Positions 42,158-51,181 are shown, counted from the stretch's first letter. The stretch is 64,000 nt of DNA from JAWKVD01 sp041398225 (GCA_041398225.1 JAWKVD010000005.1:150709-214708), one strand, 5' to 3'. Numbers and translations are program-made. Notes: generated from the letters alone by a model not told the origin.

Positions 42158-43159
42158 CTAAGTCGCCATCCGCGCGCCGACGTGCGCTGTGTCCAGCCGA
42201 ACGGCCTGACCGTATGAACGCATCGTAGCGGCGACGCCCGCATCAAAGGATGTGGGATCAGACCAGAACCGACCGGCCCATTTGCTCCAGTCCACATCAT
42301 AGGCCCGGTCAAACTGGAATCGCATTTCCGCAAGTTCCGCGACAAAGCCCGACACGATCCCCAGAACAGGCAGGAGACTCGGCGGCAAGGCGACTACTCT
42401 GGGCTTCGCGCCAATCGTGCGGGCGCCCATTTCAAGCATCGCGCGTGGGCTCATCGCCGGCGCGCACGGCACATGCCAGGCCTGCCCGTAGGCGTCGTCC
42501 GGAGCATCCAGCAGCGTTTCGACCGCGCGGGCGATATCGGGGACATAGGCGAAGGCGTGCGGGAGGTCGGGCTTCATGAGCAGCGTAGCCGTTCGCCCCT
42601 CAGCGACGGCCGCAAGACCCGTGTCTCCCATATGCGAACGCCTTACGCCCGGCCCGTAGAAATCCGGAGCGCGCAATGCAGCGAACTTCACACGCCCGCT
42701 CTCGCTTGCCTCCAACCACATGCGCGAGATCTTCGCTCGCGCCGCAGGTTTCAACCCGCGCGACGTTAGCGGCATGTCCTCACGCAATGGCGCGTCCTGA
42801 GGCCCATACATATAGAGATTGTCGATCTGCACGATACGCGCACCAGTCGTCTCCGCCGCGGCGAGCAGATTGGCCATCGCCACCGGCCACTTCGCGCGCC
42901 ACGCCTTGCCGACATATTCGAACCCCAGCGTCACCACCGCTTGCGAGGCGCCATCCATCGCTTCCAGCACTTGCCGCGCATCCAGAACATCGCAACGCCG
43001 GAACTCGACGCCGGGCGGAAGGTCGCCCGGTCGACTACGCTGCGCCACACGCACCCGCACGCCGCGATCGAGCAGGCGTCGAACGCTGGCCGCCCCTGTC
43101 GGTCCATAACCAAACACGGTGACAAGCTTGAACAGATGGGGATCGAATCCGGTCGTCAT
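42158..43159 (-). CDS. NAD(P)-dependent epimerase/dehydratase-like short-chain protein
   Basis: A 333-residue extended SDR/NmrA-type protein. ATG 43159 follows AAGGAGG; a GTG one codon earlier is also possible. NAD(P) loop VFGYGPTGAASVRRLLDRG, then RCDVLDARQVLEAMDG; the catalytic Tyr-x3-Lys is not obvious, with DNLYMYGPQDAP in the usual strand. Likely a nucleoside-diphosphate-sugar epimerase homologue whose substrate is unknown. It is divergent from a LysR regulator, with a LysR-type box in the 89-base gap, so it is the probable target of that regulator. Confidence 0.82.
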   Translation of the reverse strand: MTTGFDPHLFKLVTVFGYGPTGAASVRRLLDRGVRVRVAQRSRPGDLPPGVEFRRCDVLDARQVLEAMDGASQAVVTLGFEYVGKAWRAKWPVAMANLLAAAETTGARIVQIDNLYMYGPQDAPLREDMPLTSRGLKPAARAKISRMWLEASESGRVKFAALRAPDFYGPGVRRSHMGDTGLAAVAEGRTATLLMKPDLPHAFAYVPDIARAVETLLDAPDDAYGQAWHVPCAPAMSPRAMLEMGARTIGAKPRVVALPPSLLPVLGIVSGFVAELAEMRFQFDRAYDVDWSKWAGRFWSDPTSFDAGVAATMRSYGQAVRLDTAHVGARMAT

Positions 43160-43211
43160 CACGACCTCCTTCTGGATTTGCGTTTGTTCTGAAGGATTCG
43201 ATACACCCGGC

Positions 43212-43224
43212 TTGAATATATCAA
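43212..43224. promoter_or_regulatory. LysR-type box (T-N11-A) in epimerase/lysR gap
   Basis: TTGAATATATCAA, a TTGA/TCAA dyad in the T-N11-A form of LysR-family sites, lies in an A+T-rich stretch (43196-43250) between the divergent epimerase and lysR genes, 25 bases before the lysR start. Confidence 0.5.
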
Positions 43225-43248
43225 AAATGCATAGTTATTATAATCTTC

Positions 43249-44190
43249 ATGCGTGACGTGAATTTATCGGGCGTTGACCTCAACCTTCTGCCGCAACTCG
43301 AAGCGCTGCTTCGGCGGCGCAACGTCACGCGCGCCGCGCACGATGTCGGCTTGAGTCAACCAGCCATGAGTCGCGCCCTGGCGCGTCTGCGCGAACTTCT
43401 GAACGACCCGCTTCTTGTCCGGGCGCATGGCGAGCTGGTTCTGACGCCTCACGCTGAAGCGCTCCGTCGACGCCTTGCCCCCGCGCTCGACCAGGTGAAG
43501 TCTGTTTTTGTGCCGCCAGCCTTCGATCCGGCGACCGTGGAACGCACAGTGCGCATCGTGTGCGCCGATACCCACACCATTCTTCTGGCGCCGCGACTGA
43601 TGGCTCGCCTGGCCGCCGAAGCGCCCGGCATCGACCTGCGCCTTGTTTCCTACGGACCCGATACAATCGCACGCATGGAGACCGGCGAACTCGACCTTGC
43701 CTTCGCCGTTGCGACCACCCCGCTGCCGCCGGGCACGATGAGCGAAGTGATCGGCCACGACCGCCTTGCGCTGGTAATGCGTCGCCGCCACCCGATGGCG
43801 AAGCGCCGCTGGAGCATCGAAGACTATGCAGCGGTCGATCACGTCGGAGTGTCGCTGCTCGGCGACGCGCAATCCGATCTCGACGCCATACTCGCCCGTT
43901 CCGGCGTCTCTCGCCGCATGGCGATCACCACCCCGCATTTCATCGCGGCGCTGGCGATCGCAAGCGAAACCAATCTCGTAACAACCATCGCGCGTTCCTT
44001 CGCCGAACGCTTCGCGGAAGAATACGACCTTGTCCTGAAAGAACCTCCATTCAGCGAAGTGGCGCTCGATGGCACGCTGGTCTGGAGCGGCGTGCGCAAC
44101 GGAGACCCCGTTCTCGCCTGGCTACGCAGCATCATCGCCGAAATCATGAAGGAGCTTCAGCCTCGTTCTGCGCGCCCCCGCAAGGCATGA
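43249..44190 (+). CDS. LysR-family transcriptional regulator
   Basis: A 313-residue regulator of the NodD/SyrM-like branch. The N-terminal helix-turn-helix is NVTRAAHDVGLSQPAMSRAL with LNDPLLVRAHGELVLTPHAE after it; residues ~95-300 form the periplasmic-binding-like effector domain. The start GVDLNLLPQLEALLRRRNV is the usual opening of this branch. It is divergent from the epimerase gene and probably controls it and itself through the dyad at 43212. The effector is unknown. Confidence 0.92.
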   Translation: MRDVNLSGVDLNLLPQLEALLRRRNVTRAAHDVGLSQPAMSRALARLRELLNDPLLVRAHGELVLTPHAEALRRRLAPALDQVKSVFVPPAFDPATVERTVRIVCADTHTILLAPRLMARLAAEAPGIDLRLVSYGPDTIARMETGELDLAFAVATTPLPPGTMSEVIGHDRLALVMRRRHPMAKRRWSIEDYAAVDHVGVSLLGDAQSDLDAILARSGVSRRMAITTPHFIAALAIASETNLVTTIARSFAERFAEEYDLVLKEPPFSEVALDGTLVWSGVRNGDPVLAWLRSIIAEIMKELQPRSARPRKA

Positions 44191-44286
44191 CAACGCCGTA
44201 AAGGATGCAGTCGACGAGTTGTCCTTGGGCGCACATCCGTCCAAGACTGACCCAAAATTTGGGCGCCCGCCCGTCGAGGAGCCGCC

Positions 44287-45540
44287 ATGACCCCGACCGT
44301 CCCATCCCGATCCGCACCCGCCCGCGTCCTCGCATCGATCGTTTTGGTATTGGGGCTAGGCGCCTGCGCCTCCCAGCCTGCGCCCTTGACGCCCACCATC
44401 CCGCCCGTTGCGCCCGAACCCGCCTTCACAATGACGCCGGTCGTCTTCGGCGACCTGCCGGGCTGGTACGACGCAGACCTGGTTCCCGCCATCACCGCCT
44501 TCCGCCGTCATTGCACCGCGCTCACCCAGCGTGCGCCCGATACGAACATGCCCGGCGCATACGGCGGAAAGGTCCGCGACTGGTTGCCCGCCTGCTACGC
44601 CGCCGCCAATGCGCCGGCCGGGGGAGAACGCGCCTTCTTCGAAAGCTATTTTCAGCCCGCTCGAATTGAAGGGCCCGGCGAAGCGCGCCTCACCGCCTAC
44701 TTTGAGCCGGTCATCGACGCGCGCCGCCTGCCCGACGGCGCATTCTCCGAACCAATCCTGCGCCGCCCGGCAGATCTCGTGACAATCGATCTCGGCGCCT
44801 TCGCTGACGCCCGTGAGGACGACGCCTTGCGCGGGGCGCCGCGCAGCCTCACCGGGAAGGTCGAAAACGGTCGCGTCGAACCCTATCCCAAACGGGAAGC
44901 GATCGCGCCGACGCCCGGACAAGTCATCGGCTGGGCCCATCCCGCCGACGTCTACAATCTCCAGGTTCAAGGCTCCGGCCGTCTCCGCTTCGAAGACGGC
45001 ACCGAAGTTCGCGCGGCCTTCTCCGCACAGAACGGGTACAAGTGGCGCTCGGCGCTCGGCGCGCTCAAAGCAACGGGGGCCCTGGCCTCTGTTACTTGGC
45101 CGTCTTTTCGGATGTGGATCGACAATAATCCCGGCGACACGCGCTCGGCGCTCAACGCCGATCCGTCCTATGTCTTCTTTTCGGAGGAAGCCGTCACCGA
45201 CTACGCCGCTGGGCCGCGCGGCGCCGCCGGCATTCCCTTGACGCCAATGGGCTCCATTGCCGTCGACCCGGCCTTTCATCCCTATGGCGCGATCGTTTTC
45301 GTCGACGGCGAATATAACGGCGCGCCCTTTCAGCGCCTCCTTGTCGCGCAGGATACCGGAGGGGCGATCCGTCGCGGCCCGCAGCGCGGCGACGTCTTTT
45401 TCGGCACCGGCGCCGACGCAGGCGCCGCAGCGGAACGAATGAACGCCCCGGCGCGTTGGTGGACGCTGCTGCCACGGCCAGTCGTTGACCCGCCCTTTGC
45501 CGCGCTTCCCTCGGTCGACGATACACACCGCAAGGGCTGA
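44287..45540 (+). CDS. mltA: Membrane-bound lytic murein transglycosylase A
   Basis: A 417-residue outer-membrane lipoprotein (lipobox LGLGAC, Cys27) that cleaves peptidoglycan glycan strands with 1,6-anhydro product. MltA domain with LTAYFEPVIDAR and NLQVQGSGRLRF, then the 3D domain with LVAQDTGGAIRR, GPQRGDVFFGTG and GAAAERM; the catalytic Asp is that of AQDTGG. Length is slightly above E. coli MltA. Usually located beside timm44/smr genes in alphaproteobacteria; here it is alone, followed by the unknown lipoprotein. Confidence 0.94.
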   Translation: MTPTVPSRSAPARVLASIVLVLGLGACASQPAPLTPTIPPVAPEPAFTMTPVVFGDLPGWYDADLVPAITAFRRHCTALTQRAPDTNMPGAYGGKVRDWLPACYAAANAPAGGERAFFESYFQPARIEGPGEARLTAYFEPVIDARRLPDGAFSEPILRRPADLVTIDLGAFADAREDDALRGAPRSLTGKVENGRVEPYPKREAIAPTPGQVIGWAHPADVYNLQVQGSGRLRFEDGTEVRAAFSAQNGYKWRSALGALKATGALASVTWPSFRMWIDNNPGDTRSALNADPSYVFFSEEAVTDYAAGPRGAAGIPLTPMGSIAVDPAFHPYGAIVFVDGEYNGAPFQRLLVAQDTGGAIRRGPQRGDVFFGTGADAGAAAERMNAPARWWTLLPRPVVDPPFAALPSVDDTHRKG

Positions 45541-45629
45541 ACGCGCGTCCTTCGCGCGCACGCTTGAGACCCAAGCTGGCGCGTGCCCGGCAGAGCGCTA
45601 TAGTCCGGAGAAACCCGGAGGGAGGGGTC

Positions 45630-46955
45630 ATGAACGGAAAACTCGCGCTCGCCGCCATCGCCGCATTCGCGACGCCGGCGTGCACGGCTGTGAAGTCATC
45701 GCATGTCGATTACGTCACCGGCGCCAACCACAACGGACTCCACTACGCCATGCCAAAGGCGCTTTTCCGCGTGGAGATCGTCAGCGCGGGAACGGACCTT
45801 CACCTGCGGATTTCCGAACCTTTCTACGTCGGAGACACCGAGGCGTCCTACGTCATGAACGCCTCGTCCGGCTTTCTCGCCGATCAGGAATACCTTTTCG
45901 TCGTCCAGCCGCAGACACGCCTTCTGACCTACATAAATTCGGAATCCGAAGGAAAAGCCGGCGATATCCTCGTCAACGCCGTCAAAAGCGCCGCCGGCGG
46001 CTACACCATGGACGAGTATGGCGTGCGTGGCGGCTACAGCGACGCCGCGCCCGAGCGGGTCGTTTTCTCGCGCATCGTCGATCCTTTCGCCTACCCCGGC
46101 TGCGATTTCGGAACAGTGTGCGATTTCGAACCGTTGACGCTCCAACTCAACCAGGCCGCCCGAATGGCGCTGAACTGTTCCGTTCCCGGCCGCGTCGTCA
46201 ACGAAACGCTGTGCAACGCCATCGCCGCCGATCCGCGTTACTTCGATATCCGCCTCGAACCGCTGTTCAGCGCTGCGCCGCTGGCGTCCGCGCGCCAACG
46301 TCGCGGCGCAGACGATTGCACGCGGTCGATCTGCTATCGAGCGCCGGCGCCGTACAACCTCGCTTTGCGTGTGGCCAACACCACCGATGTCGCCGAGATC
46401 GTCAGCCTGCCGAACGAAGCGCCCGTTATTGCGCTCTCCATTCCGGCCGGAGTCTTCGCCGATGCACGCGCCCGCGTCGAACTCTACCAGGGAATGCCCG
46501 CACGCTACGTCGTCGACCGTAACAATGAACTGGTCGCCGTCACCCTGCTGCCCTTCAAACTGATCGAAGCCGGTTTCAACGCGGTCGGCCAGGTTCTGAA
46601 ATTCCGCATCGACTACAACAACACCCGCGCCCAGCAGCTCGACAGCGAGGCGACGCGTGAGGAAGCCGAAAGCCGCCGCACAACCTACGAAAACGGTCTT
46701 ATCGGCGACAATCTTGGCGTGCGCGCATACAGCGACGAAAGCAGCGCCAGCCCGATGCAGGACTCCTACGGCTCAAACGGCTCGCAAACCACGACGATCG
46801 GTGCGGGCGACGTTACCGCGGGCGTGCCCGGCCCATCCGGACAGATGTTCGACATTGTGATTCATGGCGGCGAGTCATTCGCAGCGTTTCGCAGCCAATC
46901 ACCGCAGATCGATGGGCAATCGCTTTCCCAAGAACCATCGGGCGCGACGCCCTAG
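45630..46955 (+). CDS. Exported protein of unknown function, possible lipoprotein
   Basis: A 441-residue protein I do not recognise. ATG 45630 has a very strong ribosome site (GGAGGGAGGGG). The N-terminal MNGKLALAAIAAFATPACT is a signal peptide with an imperfect lipobox (TPAC). A strand-rich domain begins with HNGLHYAMPKALFRVEI, a Y.(L/M)PK...VE pattern found at the start of several secreted beta domains, then FLADQEYLFVVQP. Four or more cysteines lie in the middle (residues ~180-260: YPGCDFGTVCDF, NCSV, TLCNA, DDCTRSICY), suggesting disulfides. The C-terminus is Ser/Gly/Gln-rich. A trypsin-like protease gene follows at once. Confidence 0.75.
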   Translation: MNGKLALAAIAAFATPACTAVKSSHVDYVTGANHNGLHYAMPKALFRVEIVSAGTDLHLRISEPFYVGDTEASYVMNASSGFLADQEYLFVVQPQTRLLTYINSESEGKAGDILVNAVKSAAGGYTMDEYGVRGGYSDAAPERVVFSRIVDPFAYPGCDFGTVCDFEPLTLQLNQAARMALNCSVPGRVVNETLCNAIAADPRYFDIRLEPLFSAAPLASARQRRGADDCTRSICYRAPAPYNLALRVANTTDVAEIVSLPNEAPVIALSIPAGVFADARARVELYQGMPARYVVDRNNELVAVTLLPFKLIEAGFNAVGQVLKFRIDYNNTRAQQLDSEATREEAESRRTTYENGLIGDNLGVRAYSDESSASPMQDSYGSNGSQTTTIGAGDVTAGVPGPSGQMFDIVIHGGESFAAFRSQSPQIDGQSLSQEPSGATP

Positions 46956-46977
46956 CTTCTCCCAAGACACGCAGGAC

Positions 46978-47826
46978 ATGACCGGCTTCGTCTCGCGCAT
47001 GCTCGAACGCAACCTCTCCGGCGCGGACCTGACGCCGGAGAACGCGGACGCGCTTGCGGTGCATCATGCCGAATCGATCATCGCTGAAGATGGCGTTCTC
47101 GATGGAAACGACGACAGCCGCGTTGTCGTCGCCAACGTCGAGAGCGATCCATGGCGCCCCTTCTGCTGTCTGCACCTGGCTTTCCCTGATGGCCGTCATG
47201 GGATCGGCAGCGGCCTTCTGGTCGCGCCAGATCTCATCCTCACCGCCGCGCACAATCTCTACGATCTGCGCTCGCGCCGCTTTGTCAGCGCCGTGCACGC
47301 TCACGTTGGATTGCACCACAACGCGCCGGCCGCATCCGCCGCCGGCGTGCGCGTGGAAGTGTTTCCAGGCTCAGGACACCTCCCAGCCTATCGCAGCTTC
47401 GCCCACGACGACCGCAAGCGTCATGTTTCAGACTTCGGCGTCATCAAGCTCGCGACGACGGCGCTCTTCGACTGGGCCGGGACCTGCGCCGACCTCGCCG
47501 CGCAACCGCCCATGACCGACGACGAGATCCGCCGCTCGCTGCTCAACGTGGCCGGCTATCCCGATGACGGGCGTGTGTTGACGCTGAAGACCGACGCCGG
47601 CCCCGCACTTGCGCAATCGCTCGAGATGACCAACTTCCGATACCGCATGGACACCATGCCGGGACAAAGCGGTTGCCCGGTCTTTCGCTACCTCACCGAT
47701 CACAACGAGTTCTTGTTCGCCGGTGTCCACGTCGCCGGCGATGGAGACGCCAATATCGCACGGCGCTTCGATCCCGTGATGCGCGGTCAGCTCATCCGCT
47801 GGAAGCAAGCTCTAAACTGCACTTAG
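46978..47826 (+). CDS. Trypsin-like serine protease without signal peptide
   Basis: A 282-residue S1-type peptidase, V8/glutamyl-endopeptidase-like in its spacing. The catalytic triad is His92 (LTAAHNLYD), Asp152 (SDFGVIKL) and Ser231 (PGQSGCPVF), with GSGLLVAP at the start of the barrel. An N-terminal stretch of ~45 residues (LSGADLTPENADALAVHHAE) precedes the fold, perhaps a propeptide; there is no hydrophobic signal, so it seems cytoplasmic unless exported otherwise. The start is uncertain: 46978 clears the previous gene, 46912 would overlap it by 44 bases. It follows the unknown exported protein by 22 bases. Confidence 0.82.
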   Translation: MTGFVSRMLERNLSGADLTPENADALAVHHAESIIAEDGVLDGNDDSRVVVANVESDPWRPFCCLHLAFPDGRHGIGSGLLVAPDLILTAAHNLYDLRSRRFVSAVHAHVGLHHNAPAASAAGVRVEVFPGSGHLPAYRSFAHDDRKRHVSDFGVIKLATTALFDWAGTCADLAAQPPMTDDEIRRSLLNVAGYPDDGRVLTLKTDAGPALAQSLEMTNFRYRMDTMPGQSGCPVFRYLTDHNEFLFAGVHVAGDGDANIARRFDPVMRGQLIRWKQALNCT

Positions 47827-47837
47827 GGATGGGCGGC

Positions 47838-48785
47838 CTAGTGCTGAACCGCCAGCTGCCGCAACGCTTGGGGCGATCCGCCGAACGCGCGCAGGAACGC
47901 CCGCCGCATCCGATCCGGATCTGAAAAGCCTGTTTCACGCGCTATCACCGACATCGAATCGCCGCCGCGTTCAACTCGCTCACGCGCCAGATCGAGACGC
48001 ATCCGCTCGACCGCACGCGCCGGCGTCACGCCTGTTTCCTGCACGAACGCGCGCGCGAAATTGCGTGGGCTCATCCCGGCCCGACGCGCCAGCGTCTCAA
48101 CGTGCAACGGTTCATCGATATGTTCGCGCATCCACGACAGCAGCGGCTCGAAACGACCCTCGCCGCGCGCAAACTCGACCAGCGGCGAAAACTGTGACTG
48201 GCCGCCCGGGCGTCGATAATACACCACCAATTGCTGCGCCGTCGCCCGCGCAGCCTCCTCGCCCAGATCGTCGGCGATCAACGCCAGCGACAGATCGATC
48301 CCCGCCGTGATGCCCGCCGAAGTCCAGACACTTCCATCGCGCACGTGAATACGGTCCGGCTTGAGATTCACGTTGGGAAATCGCCGCTGGAAGCCGGCGG
48401 ACGCGCCCCAATGGGTCGTCGCGTCCTTACCGTCCAGAACGCCCGCGGCGGCCAGAATGAACGCCCCTGAGCAGACGCTGCACACGCGGCGCGCGGAACG
48501 CGCCTGCTTCCTGACAAAGGCCAGCGTCTTGGCGCAGCGCATGGTTGTGCGCGAACCCGCGCCTCCCGCAACAATCAGCGTGTCGATCTTCATCCGTCCG
48601 GGCGAGACCGCCTCCAGCCCGGCGCCGGACGAACTTCGCACCACGCCAGGCTCCATCGCGATCACCTCCAACCGATACGGCGAAGGCGACACCATCCGCA
48701 TCGGCATCTCGAAGGCGCCGATCGGACCGGCCGCGTCCAGCAGTTGAAAATCGGGATAGATCAGCACGGCGACGGTCTTGTTCAT
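47838..48785 (-). CDS. GlxA-family AraC regulator with DJ-1/PfpI domain
   Basis: A 315-residue regulator. ATG 48785 is preceded by GGGAGAG. N-terminal DJ-1/PfpI-like domain (TVAVLIYPDFQLLDAAGPIG, with SVCSGAFILAAAG at the nucleophile elbow, and TSAGITAGIDLSLALI), then a C-terminal AraC double helix-turn-helix (LARRAGMSPRNFARAFVQE, MSVIARETGFSDPDRMRRAF). It is divergent from a stand-alone DJ-1 enzyme at 48889 of the isonitrile-hydratase type, its likely target. The ligand is unknown. Confidence 0.93.
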   Translation of the reverse strand: MNKTVAVLIYPDFQLLDAAGPIGAFEMPMRMVSPSPYRLEVIAMEPGVVRSSSGAGLEAVSPGRMKIDTLIVAGGAGSRTTMRCAKTLAFVRKQARSARRVCSVCSGAFILAAAGVLDGKDATTHWGASAGFQRRFPNVNLKPDRIHVRDGSVWTSAGITAGIDLSLALIADDLGEEAARATAQQLVVYYRRPGGQSQFSPLVEFARGEGRFEPLLSWMREHIDEPLHVETLARRAGMSPRNFARAFVQETGVTPARAVERMRLDLARERVERGGDSMSVIARETGFSDPDRMRRAFLRAFGGSPQALRQLAVQH

Positions 48786-48830
48786 CGTCTCTCCCGGCTT
48801 TGGCTGAAAACGACGGAACAATGTCATTTC

Positions 48831-48845
48831 AGACAAACCCTGTCT
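48831..48845. promoter_or_regulatory. AGACA-AACCC-TGTCT dyad in GlxA/DJ-1 gap
   Basis: A perfect 5-bp inverted repeat with a 5-base centre in the 103-base gap between the GlxA-type regulator and the DJ-1 gene, 45 bases from one start and 44 from the other. Good position for an operator used by the AraC-type regulator. Confidence 0.45.
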
Positions 48846-48888
48846 ACGCCATCATCCCATCATCGCAGTCAGGCGAACGAGGTTCAGA

Positions 48889-49575
48889 ATGTCCGTCACA
48901 ACTGTTTTCGCCGTCTATGACGGCATGACCCATCTCGACTTCACAGGACCGCATCAGGTCCTCTCGCGCATTCCCCGCGCCACAACACTGGTCGCGAGCC
49001 GCGACGGCGGCGAAATCCATGCTGACGGTTTGGCGTTCACGGACGTCCACCGCCTTGCGGACATCGAGCATTGCGACATCCTCTGCGTGCCCGGAGGCGT
49101 GAACGCCTTGAAGGTGGCGCAGGATGAAATCTTCCTGGCTGAGTTGCGTCGACTGTCCAGCGGCGCGCGCTACCTGACCTCGGTCTGCACCGGCTCCCTC
49201 ATTCTCGCGGCCGCGGGTCTTCTCAAGGGGAAGCGCGCGGCCTGCCACTGGGCCTGGCGTCATCATCTCGCCGACCTCGGCGCCATACCGGACGACGCAC
49301 GCGTCGTGCGCGACGGAAACATCTTCACCGGCGGCGGGGTAACAGCCGGGATCGACTTCGCCTTCACCTTGCTCGAAGAGATATGCGGTCACGACATCGC
49401 CGAAACGATCGAACTCGGCCTCGAATACGCCCCCGAGCCTCCCTTTATGTCGGGACGCCCGGAACTCGCCCGCCCGGAAATTCTCGAACGCTATGAACGT
49501 GTCGTGGCGTCCACACGCCAGGAACGCGCCGAAGACGTCTCGCGCATCGCGGCGCGCCTCGCCTCCACGAATTGA
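48889..49575 (+). CDS. inhA: DJ-1/PfpI-superfamily protein, isonitrile-hydratase-like
   Basis: A 228-residue cytoplasmic DJ-1 protein. The length equals that of Pseudomonas isonitrile hydratase (InhA), and its catalytic residues line up: Asp17 in THLDFTGP and nucleophile Cys100-Thr101 in SVCTGSLIL (Asp17, Cys101, Thr102 in InhA as I recall). InhA hydrates isocyanides to N-formamides. The segment GGGVTAGIDFAFTLL is also of that clade. It is divergent from its probable regulator, a GlxA-type protein. Function is family-level inference. Confidence 0.85.
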   Translation: MSVTTVFAVYDGMTHLDFTGPHQVLSRIPRATTLVASRDGGEIHADGLAFTDVHRLADIEHCDILCVPGGVNALKVAQDEIFLAELRRLSSGARYLTSVCTGSLILAAAGLLKGKRAACHWAWRHHLADLGAIPDDARVVRDGNIFTGGGVTAGIDFAFTLLEEICGHDIAETIELGLEYAPEPPFMSGRPELARPEILERYERVVASTRQERAEDVSRIAARLASTN

Positions 49576-49735
49576 GGACACAGCGCGCATCATATCTCCG
49601 GCTCATCAATTACGACGCTACGATGAAGCCGAACATCCATCGGATGGTTCAGCCCAAACCTCTCCGGCATTGCCATAAGCGACCGATCACGGTTCACTTC
49701 CCCTTGGTGGCGTCAAATCGAGAGGGGAGATTCGA

Positions 49736-50497
49736 ATGCTGCACTGTGCCTGGGTCCGCGCGATCATGCCTGCACTTGCGGTTGCACTGGCGTTGGCGCC
49801 TGCGGCAGCGGCTCAGGACGCACCCCGACAAACCCTCTCAAAGTCGGAATTCACCGCCGAGATCCAGAAGATATGGGACATGAAAGACCAGCACGCCACG
49901 GCTGGGTATGAAACGCTTCTGACGCGCGGTGATCTCACTGAAGGTCAAGTCCGCTTTGTCCAACGCGCCCTCATCGATCAGCGCAAGAACAAGGGCGACG
50001 ACATGGCCGGAGCCCTCCGCGACCTGAAATCCTATGTCGCCGACAACGCCGATACGATCAACGAAGCCTATCTACGCGACGGCGAGTTCTTTCTTGGTCA
50101 ACTCGTCGCGACCGCCGATCGAGTCGCCAAACGCTCGCCCGCCAGCGACGCTCCCCAGTATCTCAGCGACGTCTGGGCGCTCGGCTATTGGAGCGATGCG
50201 GTCGCGCTTCTTCGAGCTAACCTGGAACCCGGCGAGGTTCTGCTTGAAGACATGGAGCGAACAGGGCAGCTCTGTCAGGCCCGAAGCAAGGAAGACGCAG
50301 ACTACACGCACAATCTCAACGGTCGTGACCACGACTTGAGCTTCTGCCCGGACAACCACACGCCGCTTTACGCTTCACCTCAGCCGTTTCAGGGCGACAA
50401 GCTGCGCCAAACCGCACAGGACCTTTGGAACGAGGCCCGGAGCTACCGATCCACGCTTTCCGCAATGCGCATGGAGCTAAACAAGCAGCAAAAATAA
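49736..50497 (+). CDS. Secreted protein of unknown function
   Basis: A 253-residue exported protein, start at 49736 with GAGGGGA before it and a signal peptide MLHCAWVRAIMPALAVALALAPAAAAQ. The mature part is helical and polar, with TPR-like character (EIQKIWDMKDQHATAGYETLL, QVRFVQRALIDQRK) and two cysteines. I recognise no family. No operon partner: 160 bases after the DJ-1 gene, and convergent with the TerB-like gene. Confidence 0.72.
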   Translation: MLHCAWVRAIMPALAVALALAPAAAAQDAPRQTLSKSEFTAEIQKIWDMKDQHATAGYETLLTRGDLTEGQVRFVQRALIDQRKNKGDDMAGALRDLKSYVADNADTINEAYLRDGEFFLGQLVATADRVAKRSPASDAPQYLSDVWALGYWSDAVALLRANLEPGEVLLEDMERTGQLCQARSKEDADYTHNLNGRDHDLSFCPDNHTPLYASPQPFQGDKLRQTAQDLWNEARSYRSTLSAMRMELNKQQK

Positions 50498-50524
50498 AGC
50501 CGAACGCCGATCGGCTAAACAGCG

Positions 50525-51016
50525 CTAGAAGGCGTTTTTCCAGCTAAGAACACGCATCACGTCGCGCACCTGATCATGCGGCAACTCGAACGTATCGATC
50601 AGCATCTGGATGAGCCACTGCTCCTCCATCGCTACCTTCGAGTCGGCCAGAACGATGTCGCAGGCGTGAGCAAAGGCTGAAAGCCTCATGTCCTTCGGAA
50701 GCCGCATTGCGGCGCGCTCGGCGAGATCGGCGATCCGCCCGAAATCAAACTGTTCGTCCTTCTTCATCAGAGCCACGCACTGGCTCCACCAGATATCGTG
50801 ACGCGCCCGCAATGGTCCGAGCGTTTTGGTGCGCGTGAGCAGGGCGTTGAACTCCTCGCGCTCGCTGTCATGCATGGCCCCGTCGACGGCCATGGCGCAG
50901 GCCAGGATCACGTAAAAACTCTCCCGCGGCCCGAGGGTTGAGATCTCCGACAGAATGTCGGTCCCAGCGCCGCCGCCGGCGTTTTCGTCCATAGTTTCAG
51001 ATGACTCGCCCGACAC
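50525..51016 (-). CDS. TerB-like protein
   Basis: A 163-residue cytoplasmic all-helical protein of the TerB/DjlA-N superfamily. Start GTG 51016 (AGGAA five bases before it) or ATG 50992. The pattern ACAMAVDGAMHDSEREEFNAL and LSAFAHACDIVLADSKVAMEEQ is the metal-binding acidic helix pair (D/E at D.....E.) typical of TerB-like domains, linked to tellurite and stress response but mostly uncharacterised. No other ter genes here except the distant TerC gene at 22946. Confidence 0.75.
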   Translation of the reverse strand: MSGESSETMDENAGGGAGTDILSEISTLGPRESFYVILACAMAVDGAMHDSEREEFNALLTRTKTLGPLRARHDIWWSQCVALMKKDEQFDFGRIADLAERAAMRLPKDMRLSAFAHACDIVLADSKVAMEEQWLIQMLIDTFELPHDQVRDVMRVLSWKNAF

Positions 51017-51181
51017 TTCGTTCCTGCGCCTCCTGCTCCGACCAACCTACCCGCCCGGCCGGACTGCGCAAGCGCAAGCCTAGCAGCGCAAGACGCTTGA
51101 CGTTCGGCCTCCTGTCCTGCCCTTTCTCCCGGCGGGGCCGACGCAGGATCGGCGCGGGGTTACAGCAAGGGGTGCGCAGAC

